NCBI GenBank assembly: GCA_937967455.1
Contig: CALCJK010000012.1
Span: 195,422-259,421 of the forward strand
Reading direction: 5' to 3'
Source: an uncultured bacterium
GTDB taxonomy: Bacteria > Bacteroidota > Ignavibacteria > UBA10030 > BY39
DNA length: 64,000 nucleotides
Shown: in pieces, positions 30,889 through 39,824 of the stretch
Numbering within the stretch: position 1 is the first letter of the stretch
Layout of the letters: each line of letters starts with the position of its first letter
The notes under the pieces: generated by a model
What the model was told of the DNA's origin: nothing
The model's input: the letters and a program-made list of their open reading frames with translations, nothing else
Database searches by the model: none
Program-made: the position numbers and the translations under genes

Positions 30889-32379
30889 TTACCAGGAGTA
30901 TCTAATTGTGTAGGTCACTATTTTTTCTTGGTCTTTTGCAATTTTTACTGGAAATTTAATTGTTGATTGATCAATTTTTTCCCAGGGTGAATCAGATTTT
31001 ATAATTTCCCACTCGCTCCAGCGCCAGGGGTGTTCATAAATTAGGACTTCAACAGTTTCATTTTTGTGATTTCTTACTTTAATTCTTATGGTTTCTTCAA
31101 CAACTTTTCCGGAAGCAAGGGTTTTAAAATCAACTTGTGCTCTTTCACCGATCAGATCAAATGCGTTTCCAAGATAAAGGCGAATTTCTTCATCTTTTGG
31201 TGTGTGATCAATTCTGTCTTCACCAATAAATTGTTCTTTTCCATCTTCATCTTTTTTGTATACACGTACTTTACCTTTTGGCAAGGGAATACCGAGCCCT
31301 GCTTTTTCCTCATTTTTTAAAATGACGAAAACACCCACATCTGGATTGGATTGTTGACCAAAGCTGCTTTGATTTCTGTAGGAATAATTTCGGTACCATG
31401 CTCGCCACTGATCTGCAAGTCCATCATAAATGAATACTTTTCGTGAAGTTACATTTTTCGCTGAAATTAGTTCTATTTGCTTGGTCTCATTGCTGTTGAT
31501 GTCTGTTTTTCTTTTTAATGTATACAATTTGTATTCAAATAACTCTGTTTGTTTAAACTGGGATTCAGCTGTTTTTGTCATCATCATATCGAGTGCATAC
31601 CTGCCTCTTCCAATATCTTCCTGAATAATGTTTATGTCGCCTGCAACTAATTTTAATCCAGCATCCTTGAAAGTCGTACCTGTATTGTTTGATATTGTTA
31701 CCCATCCAGTAAGGTCTAATTTTGTATCATCTTTGTTCAGTAAAGCAACATAGTTTGCTAACCAGGAAATTTGACTTGCAATATAGCTAATTTCAATTTT
31801 ATGTGAACCCGACTTTGTATTATCAACTAACCATTCAAGTTGCGGCTTTAAAATTAAACCCTCGGGTAAACTTGGTAGAACTAATCTACCTATTGGATTG
31901 ATTTCAAGTTTTCCCTCAATTTCAACCACCATTCCTGTTTGTGTCAGTCCAGGGTATGGTTGCGGAGCTGGTAAACCGGCTGTTAATAATTTCCCCTTAA
32001 CAACATATTCCTTTTTAGTTTCCTCATTTAATCTTATAAATTCAATTTCTTTACCAATGTACTTCTCAAGAAGTTTGACCTGATTAACTAAATCGTATTG
32101 ATAATTTTGTTCAAGTACTCTAACAGCAAAAGGGTCTGTCATACTCGAAAAATGCAAAGAAGTTCCATCTATTGTCGAAGGTATATCTGGTATTATAACA
32201 GAGTTAATACCTTTGGGAATATTAATTGTTCTTTCTTCTCGAATAAGTGCTAAATTTTGATTGTAAATTGTAAGATCAACCGCAGTTCTCCCACTGGAAA
32301 TAAGTTTTTGTTGCTGTGCATTTAGGTAGAAAACATACACTCCCAATATCAAGTTCAAAATTAAAAATTTGCTTTTCAT
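30889..32379 (-). CDS. DUF4139 domain-containing protein
   Basis: AVDLTIYNQNLALIREERTINIPKGINSVIIPDIPSTIDGTSLHF...KLVAGDINI...KGKVRVYKKDEDGKEQFIGEDRIDHTPKDEEIRLYLGNAFD. Confidence 0.85.
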   Translation of the reverse strand: MKSKFLILNLILGVYVFYLNAQQQKLISSGRTAVDLTIYNQNLALIREERTINIPKGINSVIIPDIPSTIDGTSLHFSSMTDPFAVRVLEQNYQYDLVNQVKLLEKYIGKEIEFIRLNEETKKEYVVKGKLLTAGLPAPQPYPGLTQTGMVVEIEGKLEINPIGRLVLPSLPEGLILKPQLEWLVDNTKSGSHKIEISYIASQISWLANYVALLNKDDTKLDLTGWVTISNNTGTTFKDAGLKLVAGDINIIQEDIGRGRYALDMMMTKTAESQFKQTELFEYKLYTLKRKTDINSNETKQIELISAKNVTSRKVFIYDGLADQWRAWYRNYSYRNQSSFGQQSNPDVGVFVILKNEEKAGLGIPLPKGKVRVYKKDEDGKEQFIGEDRIDHTPKDEEIRLYLGNAFDLIGERAQVDFKTLASGKVVEETIRIKVRNHKNETVEVLIYEHPWRWSEWEIIKSDSPWEKIDQSTIKFPVKIAKDQEKIVTYTIRYSW

Positions 32380-32382
32380 AAC

Positions 32383-33615
32383 TTAACCTTTCGTTGTTAT
32401 AAACATAATCATTAGAACATAAATATAAATATAATCGGATTCTAAAAAAATATAAGAAAATTTAACATTTTTAAAAATTAGAATTAATATCTTGTATTTA
32501 AACTTGTTAATAAATCTTTTTGAGTTTTCAAATAAATTATATATCCAATTTGCAAACTTAACTTGAGGTATAAGTTTTAACAAAATTATAATAACTCTGG
32601 CTCGGATTATATTGGGATCAATTTTAAGAGCAGATTGTGAATAGTTGCGGGCAATTTCTTTTTGTCCGTTTTTTAATGCTATTTCACTAATGTATGTTTG
32701 ATTTTGTGCTTTTATGCTAAGTAGCTCTTTATCATTTGGATTCTCTTTTAAGAACGCAGTTTCAAATCTTTCGAGATAATCAATGGCGAAGTTCAAAACA
32801 TTTTTACCAGATGCTAAATGTTCTTCATTTAAATTAATTCCACTTTCATGATATTCATTTTTTATAGCACCAGGGAAAGGTAAAAAATTTACTCTATATT
32901 TTTTGCATAATCTTGTCAGGAAATCATAATCTCCAGCTCTTCTATATTCATTGTTAAATCCACCAGTTCTGTAAAAAGCATTTTTTGTGATAACTGTGGA
33001 CCACACTGGCATGAGATAACCCCATCGCCATTGATCAAATACATATCCTCTGTAATAATGGGTAAATGGATTATTTATTTTATTTAGAAAGCTTTCTGCC
33101 CATTTGCCAACAGGTATCTTTTCTTTATAAATTCTCAGGTAGTGGTCTGTTTCTCCATGTTGTAGATCTAACAGGTTTGAGCCTACTTTTCTTGCAAGTG
33201 GTATGTATATTCGAGGAATATCGATGTACGGGTGAATTTCAAAATAATCCTTTTTCAACTTCCATATAAATTCGGTGTGAACAACACTATCATCTGGGTG
33301 ATTTTCTAAAAACGAAATACAAGATTCAAGATATAGTGGAACCCACTCATCATCCGAATCAAGAAATGCTATGTATTTACACTGACTTGCTCTTACACCG
33401 CTATTTCTGGCAGCTGAAACTCCTGAATTTTTTTGTGTAATGATTTTTATTCGTGGATCAATATTATTAATTAGTTCAAGTGTATTATCTGTTGATCCAT
33501 CATCAACAATTATTAACTCGTAATCTGTAAATGTTTGATTTAAAACACTATTGATCGATTTTAAAATGATATCTTTTCTGTTGTAAGTTGGTATAATTAC
33601 TGAAACTAATGGCAT
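32383..33615 (-). CDS. Glycosyltransferase family 2 protein (copy 1 of a tandem pair)
   Basis: MPLVSVIIPTYNRKDIILKSINSVLNQTFTDYELIIVDDGSTDNTLELI...FLDSDDEW. Confidence 0.92.
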   Translation of the reverse strand: MPLVSVIIPTYNRKDIILKSINSVLNQTFTDYELIIVDDGSTDNTLELINNIDPRIKIITQKNSGVSAARNSGVRASQCKYIAFLDSDDEWVPLYLESCISFLENHPDDSVVHTEFIWKLKKDYFEIHPYIDIPRIYIPLARKVGSNLLDLQHGETDHYLRIYKEKIPVGKWAESFLNKINNPFTHYYRGYVFDQWRWGYLMPVWSTVITKNAFYRTGGFNNEYRRAGDYDFLTRLCKKYRVNFLPFPGAIKNEYHESGINLNEEHLASGKNVLNFAIDYLERFETAFLKENPNDKELLSIKAQNQTYISEIALKNGQKEIARNYSQSALKIDPNIIRARVIIILLKLIPQVKFANWIYNLFENSKRFINKFKYKILILIFKNVKFSYIFLESDYIYIYVLMIMFITTKG

Positions 33616-33673
33616 AATATTACCTGTGATTAATTTATTAGGTTCTTAATAATATAGTGAATTTCTATTACTG

Positions 33674-34813
33674 TTACTCTTCGATGGGAAATCGAAGAAC
33701 CTTTCTTACCCAGTATCTTAATTTTCTTAGAATTTGATATAAAGAATTAGCTATTTTAACAGATGGTGTAAATTTTAATAAGTTTAAAATAATCCTGGCT
33801 CTGAATATGTTTGGTTCAATTTCAAGTGCTGCCTCTGCATATTTGCGAGCAATTTCTTTTTGCCCAGCCCTTAATGCTACTTCGCTGACATATGTTGCAT
33901 TCTGTACTTTGATCCCTAAAAGTTCTTTATTATCTGGATTGTTTTTCAAAAAAATGACTTCAAATCTTTCAAGGTAGTTAATTGCAAAATAAAGAGTATT
34001 TTTCCCTGATGCTAAATGTTCTTCTTTTAACTTCTGTCCACTATCTTGAAATTCATTTTTTATAGCACCAGGGAATGGCAAAAAATTTACTCTATAATTT
34101 TTACATAATCTTGTTAAAAAATCATAATCTTCAGCGGTTTTATACTGATTAGCGAAACCACCAATTGCTTCGAACGCTTCTTTTGTGAAGACAGTTGACC
34201 AGGCACTCATAAGGTAGCCCCAACGCCAGTGATCAAAGATATATCCTCTGTAATAATGATTGAAAGGCTTTTCCATTTTACTAAGGAAACTTTCTGCCCA
34301 TTTCCCAATAGGTATCTTTTCTTTATAAATTCTGAGGTAATGATCTGTTTCACCAGGAGGTAGATCCAATAATTTTGAACCAACTTTCTTTGCAAGTGGT
34401 ATAAATATTCTTGGAATATCTTTGTAAGGTTGAACTTCTGAATAATCTTTTCTAAGCTTCCATATAAATTCTGTATGAACAACATTTTCATCGGGGTGAT
34501 TTGAAAGAAATGAAATACAAGCTTCAAGATATAATGGATTCCATTCATCATCTGAATCAAGTAAGGCAATGTATTTCCCTCTGCTTGCTCGTATACCGTT
34601 GTTTCGTGCAGCACTTACTCCCTGATTTGGTTGTGATATGATTTTTAATCTTGGATCTAAATCCTTAATTATATCATAAGTATGATCTGTAGAACCATCA
34701 TCTACTACAATTAATTCATAATCCTGAAATGTTTGTGAAAGAACACTATTCAAAGATCTCATTATTGTTTCTGCACGGTTATATGTTGGAATTACAACAG
34801 ATACCAATGGCAT
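33674..34813 (-). CDS. Glycosyltransferase family 2 protein (copy 2 of a tandem pair)
   Basis: MPLVSVVIPTYNRAETIMRSLNSVLSQTFQDYELIVVDDGSTD...LLDSDDEW. Strongly similar along its length to 32383-33615. Start set at the MPLVSV Met. Confidence 0.92.
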   Translation of the reverse strand: MPLVSVVIPTYNRAETIMRSLNSVLSQTFQDYELIVVDDGSTDHTYDIIKDLDPRLKIISQPNQGVSAARNNGIRASRGKYIALLDSDDEWNPLYLEACISFLSNHPDENVVHTEFIWKLRKDYSEVQPYKDIPRIFIPLAKKVGSKLLDLPPGETDHYLRIYKEKIPIGKWAESFLSKMEKPFNHYYRGYIFDHWRWGYLMSAWSTVFTKEAFEAIGGFANQYKTAEDYDFLTRLCKNYRVNFLPFPGAIKNEFQDSGQKLKEEHLASGKNTLYFAINYLERFEVIFLKNNPDNKELLGIKVQNATYVSEVALRAGQKEIARKYAEAALEIEPNIFRARIILNLLKFTPSVKIANSLYQILRKLRYWVRKVLRFPIEE

Positions 34814-34882
34814 TTGATAGATCCCATTTTGAATCATAAAGTTTAAATTAAATATAATGTATACGCCAGAAAAAGTCAAAAG

Positions 34883-37800
34883 CTATACATAATTGTTTAG
34901 TAACTCTATTAATTTTGTTATTTTTGTTAAATTTTGGGGATTTTTGTTTAGACGAAATTCAAGAGTGAGTTGATGCTCATTTTCTTTAAATATTGGATTT
35001 AATTCTGAATTTTCTTTAGTGAATTTTAATATATTTTTTAGAGGTTCACCGATTTGATCAACATTTCCATAAAATAATTCATCATCTTTATTGGGGAAAA
35101 ATAATGTTACTTTATTATCCAGTATTTTTATTTTCTCGATTTTTAAATTCGAGGCAATAATTTTTAGTTCAACAATCTTTAACAAATTTTCAACTTCCTG
35201 TGGATGTTTCCCGAATCTATCTTTTAATTCCGAACTTATTTCTTGAATTTCTGAAACATTATTAAGTTTATAGAGCCGGCGATATATTTCCAATCTTTCT
35301 GAATCTTTTTCTACATAAGTTTCAGGAAGATAAGCTTCTATATCTACATCAATTTGAGTTTCAATTTCAGATTTTTTGGTTTCTTCAAATGAAAATATCT
35401 CTTTGAATTCCTCGTTTTTTAATTCCCTAATTGCTTGTTCTAAGATTTGTTCATAAGTTTCAAATCCCATCTCAAGAATAAATCCAGACTGTTCAGCGCC
35501 TAGTAAATTTCCAGCTCCTCGAATTTCTAAGTCTCTCATTGCTAAATTAAAGCCTGAACCAAGTTCTGTAAACTCTTCAATAGCCTGAAGTCGTCTAATC
35601 GCATGTTTTGGCAATATGTTCAAAGGTGGTGTTAGAAGATATGCATAAGCTTGTATATTTGATCTACCGACTCTACCACGTAGTTGATATAATTCTGCCA
35701 TACCAAATTTATCAGCACGATTTATAATGATAGTATTAACGTTTGGAATGTCCAATCCTGATTCTATTATTTTTGTGGTAACAAGTACATCGAATTTTTT
35801 CTCGAGAAAGTCAAGCATAATTTTTTCCAGACGACTTGCTGGCATTTGACCGTGAGCAATTTGAAACTTGGCTTCGGGTATATGTTGCCTCAACATATTT
35901 GCAATTTCTTCAATATTTTGAATTTTATCGTGTACAAAATAAACCTGACCCCCTCTATGTATCTCCTTCAGAATTGCTTCACGAATTAATTCCCAGTTGA
36001 ACTTTTTGCTGTTAGAAGCAGGTATTATTTCGGTGATAATAGGAAGGCGATTTCGTGGTGGTGTATTTATTATTGATAAATCTCTTGCACCCATCAAAGA
36101 AAAGTGAAGCGTTCTTGGAATTGGTGTTGCTGTTAATGTTAATGTATCTACATTTGTGCGCAACATTCTCAGTTTTTCCTTAGCAGAAACACCAAAACGA
36201 TGTTCTTCATCAATTATAAGCAAACCTAAATCTTTAAATATTATATCCCCGGATAAAAGTCGATGCGTTCCAATAATAATATCAACCTTTCCATTCAAAA
36301 GGTCATCTAAAATCTTTTTCTGTTCTTTTTTGGATTTAAACCTAGAAAGAACTTCTACTTGTACTGAATATTTCATCAATCTGTCACGAAAAGTATTATA
36401 ATGTTGTTGTGCTAGAATTGTAGTTGGTACTAGGACTGCTACCTGTTTGTTATTCATTACTGCCTTGAATGCTGCGCGTACAGCGATTTCAGTTTTACCA
36501 AAACCAACATCTCCACAAATTAGACGATCCATAGGAACTGGGTTTTCCATGTCTTTTTTTACTTCTATGGTTGTGGTAATTTGATCCGGAGTGTCTTCAT
36601 ATATAAATGAAGCTTCCAGTTCCTTTTGCCATGTAGTATCTTCTGAGAATGCAAAACCTTCCTCGGTATTTCTTTTTGCGTAAAGTTTTATTAGATCCCT
36701 TGCAATGTCCTTTATTTTCTTTTTGGCTCTTAACTTTAAATTTTCCCAATCTTTTGTACCTAATTTACTTAATTTAGGAATGTGGCCTTCCCGGGATGAA
36801 TACTTTTGAATTTTATTAACATAATTCAAGTTCAGGTATAAAATATCTTTGTCCTGATATATTATACGAATTACCTCTTGATCAATATTACCAATTTTTA
36901 TTTTTTGTAATCCATCAAAGATTCCAATTCCATAATCGATGTGAGTAACGTAATCTCCTTTTTTTAATTGAGTTAAATCTTTAAAAGAAATTCCTTTAAA
37001 ATGCCTATGTTTTGATATGCTACGTTGAAGAATTCTGCCGAAGACTTCATGTTCTGTGAATAATACTAATTTTGCGGGCTCATAAATAAAACCGGAGTGA
37101 ATTTGCTGAATAAAGAATTGCAAAGCATTTTTTAGATTCTCAGGTGTTAGATGATTTAATAAATTATCATCAGCGTTTGATATAAAGTCGTTTATAAGTT
37201 CTTTAAATCTATTTGATTCCTTTTCTGATGAGCAGGTAATGTATATTGAATAACCATTGATTGTAAGTTCCTCGATTTTTTGTAAAAAGAGTTTTATACT
37301 TTTGTTAAAAGACGGTTGAGGTTTTGATTTAAAATCAATAATATTAAAAGCTCCTTTTTCAATTGGATTAATTGAACAACTTTTAAATAATTTAAATTTA
37401 GAAAGATTATTTTCAATATGTTCCCATTTAAAAATATTATTAGCACCATCTTTGTGTAGTTCATTAACTTCTTTCTCAATTAAATCAGTATCAAGTAACA
37501 ATATATAGGCATTATTTTTTAAATAATCGAAGATTGAGGAATTATAGTTATCTTTTGATGATGATCTTAGAATATCTGGTACTATTGAGGCTGATTGGAG
37601 TTCTTTAATAGATCTTTGAGATATTGGATCAAATTCTCTAATTGATTCTATATGATTTCCAAAAAATTCTATTCTTATTGGATTATTACCGACGAAAGGA
37701 AATACATCAATTATCCCTCCACGAACAGCATAGTCACCACAACTTTCTACAAAGCTTTTCTTTTCAAAATTTAAATTTTCGAGCTGAATAAGCAATTCTT

Positions 37801-38254
37801 GATAATCATAGTTTGAATTATTCTTAATTTCAAGAAAATTACTTTTTATCTGTTTACTTTCTGGAATTTTTTCACAAATTGAAAATCCAGATGCAAATAT
37901 TACCTCTGCTGTATCATTAGCTAAAGCTTTTAAAGTTTCAATTTGGGAAATTGGAGAACTTACTTCAAGCAATTCAACATTAGATGCAGGGCGTTCTCCG
38001 AATAAAAATACTCCATTTAATCCAAATATATTTATGTAGTCATCATATAATTTCTCTGCTGTATCTTTATCCGGAGAAACGACGAGTAATTGATTTTTAT
38101 TTAAAATGTGAATTTTATTTGCTATTAATGTTACAAAAGTACCATAAAGATTTTTTAAAAATACAGGGTTGTTTGTAGTTTGCCTACTTAAAATCTGCTC
38201 TAATTTTAAAAAAGGAGCAGATTGATAAATTTTTTGCAAAATTGATCTTATCAT
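34883..38254 (-). CDS. mfd: Transcription-repair coupling factor Mfd
   Basis: KKGDYVTHIDYGIGIFDGL, DRLICGDVGFGKTEIAVRAAFKAV, LLIIDEEHRFGVSAKEKL, TLTATPIPRTLHFSLMGARDLSII, QLRGRVGRSN. Confidence 0.97.
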   Translation of the reverse strand: MIRSILQKIYQSAPFLKLEQILSRQTTNNPVFLKNLYGTFVTLIANKIHILNKNQLLVVSPDKDTAEKLYDDYINIFGLNGVFLFGERPASNVELLEVSSPISQIETLKALANDTAEVIFASGFSICEKIPESKQIKSNFLEIKNNSNYDYQELLIQLENLNFEKKSFVESCGDYAVRGGIIDVFPFVGNNPIRIEFFGNHIESIREFDPISQRSIKELQSASIVPDILRSSSKDNYNSSIFDYLKNNAYILLLDTDLIEKEVNELHKDGANNIFKWEHIENNLSKFKLFKSCSINPIEKGAFNIIDFKSKPQPSFNKSIKLFLQKIEELTINGYSIYITCSSEKESNRFKELINDFISNADDNLLNHLTPENLKNALQFFIQQIHSGFIYEPAKLVLFTEHEVFGRILQRSISKHRHFKGISFKDLTQLKKGDYVTHIDYGIGIFDGLQKIKIGNIDQEVIRIIYQDKDILYLNLNYVNKIQKYSSREGHIPKLSKLGTKDWENLKLRAKKKIKDIARDLIKLYAKRNTEEGFAFSEDTTWQKELEASFIYEDTPDQITTTIEVKKDMENPVPMDRLICGDVGFGKTEIAVRAAFKAVMNNKQVAVLVPTTILAQQHYNTFRDRLMKYSVQVEVLSRFKSKKEQKKILDDLLNGKVDIIIGTHRLLSGDIIFKDLGLLIIDEEHRFGVSAKEKLRMLRTNVDTLTLTATPIPRTLHFSLMGARDLSIINTPPRNRLPIITEIIPASNSKKFNWELIREAILKEIHRGGQVYFVHDKIQNIEEIANMLRQHIPEAKFQIAHGQMPASRLEKIMLDFLEKKFDVLVTTKIIESGLDIPNVNTIIINRADKFGMAELYQLRGRVGRSNIQAYAYLLTPPLNILPKHAIRRLQAIEEFTELGSGFNLAMRDLEIRGAGNLLGAEQSGFILEMGFETYEQILEQAIRELKNEEFKEIFSFEETKKSEIETQIDVDIEAYLPETYVEKDSERLEIYRRLYKLNNVSEIQEISSELKDRFGKHPQEVENLLKIVELKIIASNLKIEKIKILDNKVTLFFPNKDDELFYGNVDQIGEPLKNILKFTKENSELNPIFKENEHQLTLEFRLNKNPQNLTKITKLIELLNNYV

Positions 38255-38377
38255 ATAATTAAATTAATGAAGCACAATACAGAAAAACAAATTCATAAGA
38301 TTAGATAATGTTCATTGATTTTTGAAATTACAGAAATTTCTGAGTATATTATATATAGAAAAACTAATTAAACGAAG

Positions 38378-39814
38378 ATGAAATCGCAAATTACATTTGT
38401 AATGGATGGTAAAATTACCACCATTGATTTTGTAAGAGAAAAGAGAATAACTCCTACAACCACAGTTTTAAACTACCTGCGTCAACTTCCAAATCATAAA
38501 GGAGTAAAAGAGGGCTGTGCTGAAGGAGATTGTGGTGCCTGCACAGTTGTGATTGGTGAACTTAAAAATAATAGGATACTATATAAAGCAGTTGATTCTT
38601 GTCTGATTTTTTTGCCAATGCTACATGGTAAATGGCTTATAACAGTAGAGAACCTAAAATCACCTGATGGTAAATTACATCCTGTTCAACAAGCAATGAT
38701 AGAAAAGTATGGTAGTCAGTGTGGATTCTGTACACCAGGTATAATTATGTCTATGTTCGATTTATACAAGAACTATATATTACCATCACGCGCAGATGTT
38801 GAGGATGTGCTTGCAGGGAATTTGTGTAGATGTACTGGATACAGACCTATAATTGACGCGGCTCTTTATGCCTGTTCAAATGGAGGTTATGATCACTTTA
38901 CAGAGCAAGAAAATTCAATTAAAGATTACATAAACTCAATTCCAAAAGATTCATTACAAATAGAAACCGATAAACAAATTTATTTTAGACCGACCAAACT
39001 CATTGATGCAATTGAATTAAAAAATAAATATCCAGATGCTATTGTTCTTGCAGGAGCAACAGATATTGCTCTACGTGTTACCAAAGCTCACGAATTACTG
39101 AATACGGTTATTGATCTTTCAGAAATAGATGAGTTAAAAAATGTTGTTGAGGTAAACGATGAAATTCATTTAGGTGCATGTATGACAATTAATGAAGTGA
39201 AGAAGAATATTAACCATAATTTTCCTGCACTTTTTGATATTTTAAGAGTTTTTGCATCAAATCAAATTAGAAATTTTGCTACGATTGGTGGGAACCTTGG
39301 TACTGCATCTCCAATTGGGGATACATTGCCTGTTTTGCTGGCATATCAGGCTAAGATTGAACTACAATCTATTGATGGTAAAAGAATTGTTCCAGTTAAT
39401 GATTATTTTATTGGTTATAGAAAGACTATCAAACGAGAAAACGAGCTTATAACAAAAGTAATTTTGCCTAAACAAAAGAATAATTCAGTTGTGAAATCAT
39501 ACAAAGTTTCGAAGCGCAAAGATTTAGACATCTCTACCGTTAGCGCAGGGTTTAAGATAAATTTAAAAAATAACATAGTCCAAGATATTATACTTGCTTA
39601 TGGTGGAATGGCTGAGCGTCCAAAAAGAGCTCAAGCTACAGAAGATTACTTAATTGGAAAATCCTGGACTCGCGATGTAGTCGAAAAAGCAATGAATTTA
39701 ATTCAAAAAGATTTTACACCAATATCTGATGTTCGAGGAAGTGCTGAATATCGACGTACTGTTGCAAGCAATTTGCTATTAAAATTTTGGTATGATACTA
39801 AAATAATAGAATGA
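38378..39814 (+). CDS. Xanthine dehydrogenase-type small subunit ([2Fe-2S] plus FAD-binding domains)
   Basis: GCAEGDCGACTVV, CGFCTPGIIMSM, NLCRCTGYRPI, FAD domain NQIRNFATIGGNLGTASPIGDTLPVLLA. Confidence 0.93.
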   Translation: MKSQITFVMDGKITTIDFVREKRITPTTTVLNYLRQLPNHKGVKEGCAEGDCGACTVVIGELKNNRILYKAVDSCLIFLPMLHGKWLITVENLKSPDGKLHPVQQAMIEKYGSQCGFCTPGIIMSMFDLYKNYILPSRADVEDVLAGNLCRCTGYRPIIDAALYACSNGGYDHFTEQENSIKDYINSIPKDSLQIETDKQIYFRPTKLIDAIELKNKYPDAIVLAGATDIALRVTKAHELLNTVIDLSEIDELKNVVEVNDEIHLGACMTINEVKKNINHNFPALFDILRVFASNQIRNFATIGGNLGTASPIGDTLPVLLAYQAKIELQSIDGKRIVPVNDYFIGYRKTIKRENELITKVILPKQKNNSVVKSYKVSKRKDLDISTVSAGFKINLKNNIVQDIILAYGGMAERPKRAQATEDYLIGKSWTRDVVEKAMNLIQKDFTPISDVRGSAEYRRTVASNLLLKFWYDTKIIE

Positions 39815-39824
39815 AGAGGTGATT

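Noticed and set aside
34207-34614. 135-aa alternate-frame ORF inside the GT2 gene
   Set aside because: Same strand, different frame within a well-supported glycosyltransferase; no motif or independent start signal.
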